A stretch of DNA of 64,000 bases from assembly GCA_001466705.2 (NCBI GenBank), contig LATX02000035.1, positions 682,001 to 746,000 of the forward strand, in the 5' to 3' direction. Positions 48,102-58,431 of the stretch are shown here, one piece after another. Source of the DNA: Moniliophthora roreri (Eukaryota > Basidiomycota > Agaricomycetes > Agaricales > Marasmiaceae). The position numbers and the translations under genes are program-made. Each line of letters starts with the position of its first letter. Position 1 is the first letter of the stretch. The notes under the pieces were generated by a model. The model worked only from the letters and a program-made list of their open reading frames with translations, was not told the DNA's origin and searched no databases.

Positions 48102-48255
48102 GTTGCGGACACAAATCAAAAGGGGAATTGCTTGATTTTTATTTAGTCTAATTGTATTGAATACCAATCCTTGTTCAGAACAACGGCGTCACGATGTCTG
48201 TAAACCAGGCTGTAAAGGTCCACAGTCCAAATAGTTCACAATAATAGGTACCCAT

Positions 48256-49455
48256 CTACTCTGTCTTCACCTCTAATCTTCGTCTTGAAACCCGTCTATT
48301 ACTCTTGTACGGTTTTTGAGGAGTGACACGTCCGCTCCAAACAGCCCGCTGCCACTGCAGTATGATAGGGACGAAGTCCAGCAGCCTAAAATCAGGCCAA
48401 AATGCATCAACGAAGTGAATCTGTGTGTGTTCGTTGGACTGCGAGAGCGAGTTAGCTGACTCGAATGCGCGACAAGATTTCACAAACGTACCTGCCAGAG
48501 CATAAAATCGCTCAGCCTTGTCACACCGCTGGTGCGAATGAGAATGTCAACTCGCGGCGGACTGCCGCGCTCTGTGGTCATGAGGCGGGATGTAATCTTC
48601 TCGGCAGTGATGGTTGTTGGTCTTGGGGAGGAATATCAGACGAAGTGTCACGAGCAAGAGTTTGCCCAAATACCTACGATTCCTCTCCATGCACTTTGTC
48701 TTCGATTGCATCGTGTATGCAAGATTCAATAGCTGTCGTTATTTCATCTGTAGACGCATATGGCATACAGATATTGAGAATAGAGCTGAAGGATAGTTCA
48801 GTCATGTTGGGGCATAGTATAGAATTAATTTACCCGTCATTCATTCGGGTCAGGTCTTCAGCTCTTTTGACGATGGTTTTGACGTGCGAAGGAAAGAGTT
48901 CAGTACGACCAATAACATTTAGACGGACGTTGTACTGATTGAGAAGATCCCTGTATCATTTGGTTGTAAGTATTTCTCTGGAGTCCGAACCAATCTGCAT
49001 AAAACGCACCCGTGTCGACACAATTCATCGAGTTTGTCCACAGCAAGCACCATCAATGCATCCACCTCCTCCTTAGACCTTTTAAAATTTTCTATAGCAA
49101 ACGCGTAGACTGACACACAACGTATGTTTAGCCGAAAGCAAATCTCCAGAACCTAGGGACAGAGTGTAAGCAACTAGCGGTAACGTTTGGAAAAAGCACT
49201 CGCCCTTCTCAGAGATTCGTATCCTTCACCATGCCCATGTTTAACCCCTTTCCCAAGCATTCGAGCATATCTTCGATTTCCATCCATGACGAAAGCGACA
49301 TGCTGTGGTACCGGTCCAGCAGCAAGAATTTTGAGAAGTAGACGTTTTGGATAATCCTTCACAGAGTTGAGATGAAGCAGGGAGAGAAGTACAAGGAATG
49401 GCGTGAGGATGAAGATGAGGAGAGAGTAAAATGTTAACAGGACTTCACGCAACAT
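48256..49455 (-). CDS. RER2: cis-Prenyltransferase (dehydrodolichyl diphosphate synthase)
   Basis: Makes the long-chain polyprenyl diphosphate for dolichol and hence protein glycosylation, at the ER membrane. An N-terminal hydrophobic segment ([20 protein letters not shown]) precedes catalytic region [16 protein letters not shown], and [11 protein letters not shown]. After introns come [40 protein letters not shown] and [16 protein letters not shown]. Region IV is [20 protein letters not shown] and region V is [20 protein letters not shown]. All five catalytic regions are present, with Asp of MDGN and the RTSG arginine intact. A basic tail ([16 protein letters not shown]) ends the protein. 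It lacks the RxG end of the Nus1-dependent human subunit as far as I can see. Confidence 0.92.
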
Positions 49456-51230
49456 GGCATTTTGAGAAAAAGCTTAGCCTTTTACCGCTATCGTGGCAGG
49501 TCGCCATGAGCGCTAAATCATGGAGCGCTATATACTGTAGCCGTATGCACACCTCCTTGGTCTTGATACAAGACTGGGTATTCATTACAGCACACCTCAT
49601 CACGATTATCCTGCAGACTTGCTCTTCCTCTGATTCGAGGTTCGCAAACGCCGCCCCAACAAGGCCAGGCGCAGAATCAGTAAATCCGAACGCAGAAAGA
49701 AATCATGTCGTAACATGGCAAATTCGGGCGCATGCACAATCATGTATCTGATAAAGAAGCTAGAACTCAGATTCTTATACATAGTGACTCTGACGAGCAC
49801 TGGGACGTCTAGGCTTCTACCGATAATCTCAGAAGTGGGGTGAGATAGTAGGACAGTCAGTAGCCCATTCAAAGGGGACTAGGGGTAGACCAGGGGTGAT
49901 AACGTGGTGAGCGATTAACCCCAACGCGAACAAAGGAAGTAGCGTTACTTACTGCTGAAGCTTGAAGACCCGCCTTCGTGGCTAGTAGTCCCTTGCAGTT
50001 TACACGTCGTTCTGAACCGTTCGAATTTTTGGTTCAGAATGGCCGAAGTATCAACTTCCATCAGAACTCTTGGGGCTCCATATTCAGGATTCATCATCCA
50101 GCTACCTCCTCGCGAAGCCATTATAGATGCACCCGAAAGGAACTGCGGACACCCACGGCATTTTGGCTATCTATTGTCCGGAAATTTTCGCTCGACTCTG
50201 TTTCGACCACGCCTTGCGCCAAAATCGGTCGCCTCCGGTTAATTTCATTGTTCTCCTTCAATGAACGTCACCTCTGACTTCCATGTTGGTACATTGTATC
50301 CACCTCATCCCATTTAATCCTACATCACATGTACCAGCTAGGGGATGGTCGTGCATTAGTGCGGGCTGCAGCATTCAAGCTAGGAAGGTCATTCAGCTTT
50401 CGCGACTACCAACGCAAGTCTTGTGGACCGGGAAAGATCCCGACGTCATTCATCAAAGTAGACAGGATAAGACCATCCTGATGACAGAGAAAACGATGCG
50501 GTAAATTGTGCAGAACATTTTACCGGGTTCACACTTTCTGACTGATCATGATACAGTATCTTCATTTGTCTTCCGTTATTGCTGCAGTCTTGGGAGCGTT
50601 TACGTATAGGCATACCGACATGTTCTTGGAGGAATTTTCCAGTAGTACGTGCGCACGTTGTGTACCTCCCGCTACCGGCGTATTGGCCAATTACTGGACG
50701 GATGTATAGCCCTCAATACAACCGAGACTCTGAGGAACGATCTTCATCTGTCCATCATTTCGTCCGGCGGCTATTTAAAAGCGTGGGCATCTGAGCAGCC
50801 AATATCCCTACTGCACAACCCACGCTTCATACTTCGTCGACGCTTAACCACCCTTTACTGGTCGATACACCGAGTTTTATATACTTCCTGAAAAACATTG
50901 GATCCGAGATCATCGTATAGCCGAGCGTGCGGTGGCTTCCGTATAAATTGACAAACCAGGCTGGACTGTTCTAGACGAGGCCGCTCCTCTACCTCAGCAA
51001 TCTCGGCGAACATCGTGGACCACAGTCGAGTCCTTGTCTCCAAGTGACAGCGTGTACTGACCGTCACCTTGCACGCACCGCATTGCACGTTACCGAGCGG
51101 ACTGTTCTTACCTCTCAACCGCGTCCTCCCTAGAAACACCTTGAGTACATTCAGCGATATACTCGGTATGCGGATATCTGACCGTCAGCTTCATAGAAAT
51201 ACATTTTTGGACGAATACTCGAGCTAGCTG
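49456..51230. other. Gene-poor 1.8 kb
   Basis: No intact gene was found. It contains the RER2 promoter and, on the plus strand, scattered peptides that resemble a SelO/YdiU gene relic (listed separately). Other open frames here match no family I know. Confidence 0.45.
50329..50891 (+). pseudogene. Possible relic of a SelO/YdiU-family gene
   Basis: Three short open stretches in three different frames carry, in order, peptides reminiscent of SelO (a pseudokinase-fold protein adenylyltransferase, usually mitochondrial in eukaryotes). These are YQLGDGRALVRA with QRKSCGPGKIP about 24 residues later (50329 onward), SWERLRIGIPT (about 50590), and YLKAWASEQPISLLHNPRFI plus LRR (about 50772-50838). 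Family proteins have QLGDGRA, then a KGAG-type motif, then GIPTTR or SWLRIG, and end near W...NPRFVLR. The large middle, with the Mg/ATP residues, is missing from the interval, so it is not a working gene. The matches are short and from memory, so this is tentative. Confidence 0.35.
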
Positions 51231-53377
51231 ATGACCATGGTCGTCCCCACAAATGCCTCATCTACAAAAACTGCAGAAGCACTGGTGGTAAGTTACTATT
51301 TGATCTCTTTCCATAAACTTCACAACTCACTAATTAGGTGGGCGCTGGGCCTTCCGGGCTCATCGGGGCCCTATCACTCGCCTGCAATAGGATCAAAGTT
51401 CGAATTATTGAGAAGAGTCCGACGCACAGGATAGGGCAACGAGGCGCCGGAATAACGGTGCGTTCATAACCATTTGTCTCGTACGCTTTCTGATCACGAC
51501 CGTTAGCCACGATCACAAGAACTTTTCAAGTCTCTTGGAGTCATAGACAGGATATGGAAGGAAGCAATACCGACGCCAATGCTGAAGATGCATGACCTAC
51601 ACGGTGGCCTACATTCAGGAAAGATATTCGAAATCACACCATACACCCAACCGACTTCCAGTACTCCATATGTCAGTGCTCCTTCAAAGCTGTTGACTGT
51701 GCTAGCTAATGTTATTGAAAGCCAAACATAATGTGTTTAGGTCAAAATAACCTTGAAAGGATTTTACGTGCTGAACTGGAGGAAGTCTATGGCATCACCG
51801 TCGAGCTTGGAACAGAGCTTCTTTCTTTAACACAACATGCTGACGTAGTCAGCACGAAGATTTCAAAAAACGGAATGATCGAACATGTCGATTACCCATG
51901 GGTAGTGGGGGCTGATGGTGCAAAGGGGATTGTCCGCAAGCAGCTGGGTGTTTCATTCCTCGGTGAGACCAGCAACGTGGACAACATTTGCGTCGGGGAC
52001 GTTATTATCGAAGGATTGGACAACCAGGTGTGTTCAGTTTGTTATAGCATGTCCACAAGTCAAGTGAGTGATGTCTTCTAGTTCTGGCATATGTGGGGCG
52101 ATGCAGCGACAACACTGTACGTTGATGCCCTATTCATACTTTGACAAGTGCTCACCGCGTTATTACTGATTAATTAGGATAAGTTTACGCCCCACTGAGA
52201 GCCCACCTCTTTTCAATTTCATCATATCAGGGCAAGATGTCGACCGTGAGGGATTCATATCAACCGAGGGTCTATTGCAGCGATTTTTAGCCGAGAAGCT
52301 CTCCGCCCCAGAACTCAAGTTTGGAAGCCTGCCTTGGATATCGACATATCGGTCGGTTGTTCTGATATTTTCTTCTTCATCATGCCTTCTTAATTTCAAT
52401 TCAGCCCCAATATTCGCATGGTGGATAACATGGGTACGGGAAGGGTGTATCTAGTGGGAGGTAAATTCGACCCTTCGAGTTGTTTTCCTCGGAATTGCTG
52501 ACTATAGCCTGTAATAGACTCTGCACATGTTCACAGTTTCACGGGAGCGCAGGTAGATGTCATAGTTTGATTGATACTTGTGTGAGTTAAATGGCTAAAT
52601 GTCTAATAGGGAATGAATACAGGCATCCAAGATTCATTCAGCTTAGGGTGGCGAATAGCACACGTCCACCATGGTCTTGCCTCTCCGTCTCTCCTGGGTA
52701 GCTATAACGAAGAACGTCTTCCCGTTATTTCTGAAATGCTTAGCCAAACCACAACCCTCTTAAACAAGAACCTTCGTGGTCAAGGAAAGCCTTCGGGGTG
52801 GAGAAGAGAGGGCAACCTCCTCCAGCTTGGAATCAACTGCCGCTGGAGCTCCATTGTCGTTGATGAAAGTAGAACGGATGGGTATTTGCGGGAGATCAAC
52901 AAAGTCAATCCAATTGACTCATATGGCAGGGCAGATGGTGATATGACCCTGAGGGCTGGAGATCGAGCACTCGACACCTCTGGGTTGCGACTTCTGCACG
53001 CGAAATTCTCCATGTATACCTCACCGCAAGGGGAAGAACATCGTTTGACGGACATCTTAGATGGAATCCACCATACGGTCGTTCTGTTCAGTTCTGATGT
53101 AGAACGGTGTACTACCGTCCTTAACGCATTGGCCTCGTATCCTTCGGATGTTGTTCGGTCTGCGGTTATCGTTCGGGATGGTGAGGCTCTTCCACCTGGG
53201 AATCAAGACCCAGACTTCGTCTTCGAGGATGCGGAGGAATATGCGTATGCGACTTACGATTTGGAGAATGACTGTGATATGGTTGTTATCCGACCTGACG
53301 GGATTCTTGGCGGCATTCTGAAAAGCGACAAAGGTTTAAGACAGTATTTTGGTACAGTGTTTTCCAGTTCGGTGTAA
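51231..53377 (+). CDS. FAD-dependent aromatic-ring monooxygenase (phenol hydroxylase type)
   Basis: A class A flavin monooxygenase likely to hydroxylate a phenolic or related substrate with NAD(P)H. MTMVVPTNASSTKTAEALV joins across an intron to VGAGPSGLIGALSLACN (the GxGxxG FAD fold) and RIIEKSPTHRIGQRGAGI, then after another intron PRSQELFKSLGVIDRIWKEA. The middle motif is YPWVVGADGAKGIVRKQLGV (DG fingerprint). The third FAD motif is GTGRVYLVGDSAHVHSFTGA followed by QGMNTGIQDSFSLGWRIA. The C-terminus (from about 52970) is the thioredoxin-like lid of PheA/TfdB-type enzymes. About 575 residues. It ends 85 bases from the stop of the convergent aldolase gene. Confidence 0.9.
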
Positions 53378-53462
53378 TTGGCGTGCATGTGCATTCACGA
53401 CTTGCTATGATATAATTCTTCTTGGGACGTTCGATGTATCAATATTATGCCATTTCATTTGC

Positions 53463-54511
53463 CTATTCAAGGTAGATAGATTTTTCTAGCTCAATTAGTT
53501 TCAATATAGCATCGTAGTATTTGTTGCTCTTCAGGCTCTCTCCCTGGACCACCTTGAGTGGTTTCCGGACCACATTCCGTCCGTAGCCAAAATTCTGTGA
53601 TACGATGGCCTTGACACCTCCAATGCCTCCAATCTTTTGGACAGCCCAGTCCGCGTGTCCGAGTTGGGCCTGTAACTCCATTGCCTCTGTTATCTTTCCA
53701 GCCCTCACCAATCTAATAATTTTCCCATGCACCTTGGGAAGAATGTTTACGGTGGCTGCGATCGTACCTGCGCTACCGGAAAGCAATCCATGTGTAAAGA
53801 AGTCACTGCGTCCTGCAAAGACTGCGAAGTCCGACGAAGGGAACTTCGATGCAAGTCGTTGAAGTTTTCCTATGTTTCCACAGGACAGTTTGGTCCCCAC
53901 AATATTTGGATGCGAGGCTAGGGTGGCGATGGTATCTGAATCGAGATCGATGCCAGCTGTGACAACAGGGAAATTGTAGATCATGCAGGGAAGTGGAGAT
54001 GCATCGGCAACCTAATGCAGAAAATTAGTGTAACACTATCACCTAATCTATGGGGCGTACTTCAATGTGGAAGTTGATGATATTGTCGACGGTCATCTGG
54101 GGAGGCCAAGTTGAAGGTGTGAGGACAAGTACATGGGACGCTCCAGCTTCCTTTGCGTCGATACAGAGTTTGATGGTTTCCCTAGTAGACTGTGCTCCAG
54201 TTCCAGCAATCACCAGGACATTCGGGAAATCATTCTCGTTCAGGGTCTGTCGTGCCAGGCGGATTGCCAGTCTTCGCTCGTCGTGTGATAGGAACTGGGC
54301 CTCTCCATTGCTCCCCTGAACGAGAATTCCGGTGACTCCTCCCTTATCGAAAGAAAATAATTATCATCAGAGTTCCGTAGGAAATAATCGCGCCGACCTG
54401 GGCTAAGCGCAAAATATGAGCTTTTGTCGCCGGGATATCGATGTCCTCGTTCTGAGAGAGAAACAATACACTAGGGACGTAGTAACCGGGAGGAGGAGCA
54501 GATTTAGGCAT
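53463..54511 (-). CDS. DapA-family class I aldolase (HOGA/KDG-type)
   Basis: A Schiff-base lyase/aldolase of the dihydrodipicolinate-synthase superfamily. Fungi make lysine by the aminoadipate route, so a catabolic role (2-keto-3-deoxy-sugar acid or 4-hydroxy-2-oxoglutarate cleavage) is more likely than DapA itself. MPKSAPPPGYYVPSVLFLSQ starts at 54511. After an intron come GGVTGILVQGSNGEAQFLSH (the substrate-carboxylate loop), VLVIAGTGAQSTRETIKLC and VLVLTPSTWPPQM. After a second intron PCMIYNFPVVTAGIDL carries the catalytic Tyr, and NIVGTKLSCGNIGKL the Schiff-base Lys. The protein ends LIELEKSIYLE. About 315 residues, intact. Confidence 0.9.
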
Positions 54512-55074
54512 ATCGATGGCCAAAGTAGAAGGTAAGGGCAGAGTGACTTGAATCTCCTGCGACCACGACGGGCATCCGTGCGGCAATCGATATCCTTCCT
54601 GGCGGCAAATTCCAAGGCAGGCGCTGGATCGGATGACGGGCCGACAGTTTTGCCGACAAAAGCAAGTCGCGACTTTTTTTTTTTTTTTTGTGGAACGCAT
54701 ATGAGCTTTGAACAAGTGGACCCGCCATCTCCCTCTTCCTGGCTAGCAGAAGTCACTGGGCCGACATGGTCGGCGTTCCGTACACTCGCGTCTAGGGGGC
54801 GAGGGAACGAGACCTCACCGGAAGTCGCGACTTTCGCTAAACAGCAACATCGTAATCTCGACGCTCTCCACCGCTTCGACCTCTTGAGCCAGTTTTACTC
54901 GTATTCTGACTAGGCATCTTTGAGTATAAAATTCAGACCACTTAGATTCGAACGCAATACTGACTTCGGTTCTTTTTAGGTGACAGTCATGCAAGCTTAC
55001 CTTATCTCAAGTAACATGAGGCCCTCGTCACTAGATCTCGTTACTCTGCTTCCTTCTTTACCTCTACCATCTCC
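54512..55074. promoter_or_regulatory. Divergent intergenic region with T16 tract
   Basis: About 560 bases between the aldolase (minus) and the cytidylyltransferase-like gene (plus). It holds a run of 16 T at 54674-54689, which could exclude nucleosomes, and a TATAAA at 54925-54930, about 145 bases before the plus-strand ATG. Confidence 0.5.
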
Positions 55075-55997
55075 ATGGACGCGTCCTCCGTCTTGAGCGA
55101 CGACCTCTCCGACTACGATGTTATATCAGATCCTGGACACCGGTCATTGGATTCGAGCATAGCAGATATATTCTCAGGGTCCATTCATGAACCGCCACCT
55201 ACGGAGGAAGCCCAAGAGAAATTCGCTACAGTACGATTGACCGCTCAGGAAATCCGGAATAATGCACGCCTGTCTCTTGGAACCGCGCCGCCGGTTCATA
55301 CAGGGAATGGGACTATCAAGTCCAGGCGGCAGAGCTTGAGTGCAGACCAACAGTTGAACAGGATGAAGCGGATATACGTGGATGGAAGTTTTGATGGGTT
55401 CAATGCAGGGTGCGTTTTCTCGCGACTTTTCATGGATCTGCTAGCTCAGAGGTGTCTCCGCAGCCACGCACTTCAGCTCCGACAGGCCAAACTCTCGTTC
55501 CCAGCAGTACATCTCATAGTCGGAGTATTTTCTGATGAATTGTGTGACTCATACGGATACCCCATCACGGTTCCGTACGTAGAAAGATGTGAAGTCGTAC
55601 GACACTGTAGATGGGTAGATGAAGTGCTCCCAGATGCGCCTTGGCAAATTGAAGAGGGATTCACACGAGAACGACGGATTGACTATGTTGTGTTTGATGA
55701 AGGAGCAACTGTCAGCCCTGCATATGACAAGGTCAGGGTCAAAGGTTATGATTCGATGAAAAGATTAGGTGCGGACCATTCAATAGGTACCTGTCGGAAT
55801 CATGAACTTAACATGCGGTGGAATGTTTAGGCAAAGTGATTTTAACGAAACCCACTACTGGACTGACAGTATCGAACCCGGTCTCTATTCCGGTCCCAAT
55901 TACACCTACTTCTCCACCAGGGCAGCTGCGGTCCGAATCCCATTTTTCATTGCCTGTACACGATCCCCAGCCTCCGGAGCCATTAGTCGAATTCTAG
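55075..55997 (+). CDS. Cytidylyltransferase-like protein with altered catalytic motifs
   Basis: Related to choline-phosphate cytidylyltransferase (CCT/Pct1), the rate-setting enzyme of the CDP-choline route. The fold is clear: RIYVDGSFDGFNAG joins across an intron to HALQLRQAKLSFPAVHLIVG, then VERCEVVRHCRWVDEVLPDA and PWQIEEGF. After a second intron KRLG joins KVILTKPTTGLTVS. The active site differs from CCT: HxGH reads NAGH, the KG.TV lysine loop reads SYGYPITVPYVER, HDDxPY is replaced by FDEGATVSPAYD, and RTEGIST by KPTTGLTVS. The N-terminus (MDASSVLSDDLSDYDVISDP) is acidic and Ser-rich; there is no amphipathic lipid-binding helix. About 245 residues, ending PEPLVEF. It could be a divergent enzyme or a pseudoenzyme. 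Confidence 0.85.
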
Positions 55998-56222
55998 GCA
56001 CTCCCCTTGATTCTTTTACTTTGTTCATGCTGTGTATCTTGCTTAGACCGGATTCTTTTCTTTGTTTGTTCCTTCTGTAATCTAGTGACATGTATATCAT
56101 CCATGTATGAACAGTCGGAATACATCAAGTTATACCTCAATCTGATACACATACAACGTGGGTTTACAGTGTCCCAAAGTCTCTATTCTATACTGTACAG
56201 AGCATAGTTCACTTCCTCGATG

Positions 56223-58331
56223 CTACCCAGCGTTACCACGGTTGGTGATCGCTTTCTTCTTATGCACGTTCATATGCCTTGTCAACTGATCCGGGCGTGC
56301 AAAGGACTTTTTACAATCGGGTTCGGAACAGATGTACGGCCGAGCGCCTGTGTGCGTTCGTAACTAGAGAACCAGAATCGTCAGAAAATTGGAGACTCGA
56401 CTGAGAGAACAAACGTACATGTTTTGACAGATTGGATGACTCCGAGAATGCACTATAAGGTGAATCAACATTCCTGTCAGCCCGAACGAGTTGATTGTGT
56501 ATACTTACCGGTCGCAGTAGGTGCATTTGAAGGGTTTGTGTCCGTTGTGTGTTCGTTTATGAATAGTAAGAGCGCCGGTAATGGCGAATGCTTTCCCACA
56601 GCCAGGGTAATCGCAGACATACGGTTCTATGCGTGCATATCAATATCGGGTGCAACGGGTGAGGGAACGAATGATCACTAACTTTCTTGCGTATGTCTCC
56701 GCATGTGTTGCTGTAGTGTAGCAGCCTCTGAAAAGTTTTGGTGGCACACCTTGCATTGGAACGGCCGATGACCTGTGTGAGACTTGAGATGACTTGTCAA
56801 TTGCTTGAACTTCAGAATGGCTGTCATAAAGGCCATACCTGCAAGTGCCGACATATTTTTTGCTTGCTCGTGAAGCAATTGGTGCCGTTACGAGTACAAT
56901 CCTTCCATAAACACTCGTAATGTGGCTTCCCAGAACCGACATGTACAGCGGTAAGATGTTCAGTCAACTCTAGGCATGAGTTGAAAGTTTTGCCACAAGC
57001 CTCCCAGTGGCAAGTATGGGAGCCACTACACTCGTGATGCGGATGCGAAGTGCCCGCTTCGGTGTCGGTATTGACCGGTGTGACGGACCTCGAAGATGCC
57101 TCCTCCGAGACGTTCTGCGCAGTATCATCCTGCCGCGGGAAAGAAAGGACCTCCTTGAAAGGGTCCTGAAATGTGACCGTGCTATGGTTCTCTTGTTGGC
57201 TTGATCCAGGAGTAGTAGTGGAATAATTCAAGTGATTTTCGAGAAGATGGGTGGCTAAGCTGCCTAAATCAGAATGGACACCCGATGTTGAGACAAGGTC
57301 CGGAAATAGTTCATGACAATCTCTCCAGAGGCATGATATTTGTTGCTGTTCGGGTACAAGCTGAGGAAGGGTTAGGTGCTGAGTGTTAACGTGCTCGATA
57401 AGCTGTTCTGATGTAGAAAAACGTGCTTGGCAGTTCCCCCACATGCATGACACGAGTAACGACGAAGTTGATCCAATAGAAGTGGTAGGTGCAGATGCTG
57501 ATGATGGAAGGCGGGATAAATCGTCAGTAAGCGGACTGAACGGGGAAGAGGTTGTGAAGGGAGACGTCGGGGAGAGTGATGATAAAGGGTCAGACGTGTG
57601 GTGATACCGAGTGTACTGTGTCTCATCGAAAGACATCATGGGTGATTGCATGGGCGTATTGGCAGAATGGTAGGAAGGAGGAAAGTGGAAGTGCGCATTG
57701 GACAAGACTTCGGCAGGGTTTGGGTAGTAAGCATGATGTTCATGATCTTTGTTACACGAGCACAGGAACGCCTCCAGCTCTGTGACCCATTCAACAGAGT
57801 TGTGATGTTGCTGATGTGGGTCGTCGATAAATGAGCAGATATCTGGGCAGCAGGAAAACTGTAACATGGAAGATAAGCCTCCCTAAACGATGTCTGGCAA
57901 GGATTGCCATCACTTACCAACTCTGCGCATTCTGAATCCTTGCATGGGTCTGCACTATTACATACCACATCGCAGCAACTACTGTCACCGACGGCGGAGC
58001 AATCTTTGGTGTCATGGGCTGGATCATCGCAGGTGATGACGACACATTGGTCCGTGCACTGGGCAGTCATATCCATTGAAGATGTAGAGTATTCAGAGAC
58101 ACAGTCTGAACATTTGTGATCTGCAGGGGCGTTTGGCGGGATATTTGAAGGGGTTCGGTGTAATGAGTAGTCGAGCAGAGACATGGCGCAACACTGGAAA
58201 GAGACCGGGGCGCAGGGGGTTGCTTTATCAGGGGGGTGTAAACGGGGGGAATCGGTCGTACAGGTTGTGGGACAAGTGTCTTGAGCGGACCTGCCCTTTT
58301 CCATCTTCACAGTTTGCACTGGACGCATCAT
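56223..58331 (-). CDS. ZAP1: Zap1-like zinc-responsive C2H2 transcription factor
   Basis: Resembles fungal Zap1, which activates zinc-uptake genes when zinc is scarce. The start is [20 protein letters not shown]. The N-terminal third is unusually Cys-rich ([31 protein letters not shown]) and has His clusters ([15 protein letters not shown]), a likely metal-sensing part. Two widely spaced fingers with the W-containing CxxxxC form follow (SCMWGNC, SCLWRDC), then [14 protein letters not shown] and YECLWKDC. A block of classical fingers ends the protein: [60 protein letters not shown] and [20 protein letters not shown]. In all about eight fingers; Zap1 has seven. Introns interrupt it near 57870, 56830, 56690, 56630, 56505 and 56410. 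Confidence 0.82.
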
Positions 58332-58431
58332 GACCGGACGAGTACGCAAATTTCAACCCTAACCCTAGATTACCATCTACATATTCAAGCGGCTTCACTT
58401 TCCTTAGTTCCCGTTCCTAACATACATTATA
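58332..58431. promoter_or_regulatory. Bidirectional promoter with telomere-like box
   Basis: 100 bases separate the divergent ATGs of the Zap1-like factor and the M20 peptidase. At 58355-58368 the sequence is AACCCTAACCCTAG, two copies of the telomere-type hexamer, a known binding site for Tbf1/Teb1-type proteins in fungal promoters. No zinc-responsive element of the yeast type was seen. Confidence 0.6.

Noticed and set aside
49978..50277. Reading 49978-50277 as the N-terminus of a working gene
   Set aside because: The peptide is open but matches nothing I know, and the downstream SelO-like pieces are in different frames with the core missing.
53463..54511. Annotation as lysine-pathway dihydrodipicolinate synthase
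   Set aside because: Fungi use the aminoadipate route for lysine, so a catabolic aldolase of the same superfamily is more likely.
54344..54756. Minus-strand open frames with Lys runs across the T16 tract
   Set aside because: The Lys runs come from the homopolymer; the aldolase start at 54511 is in a different context and is supported by family similarity.
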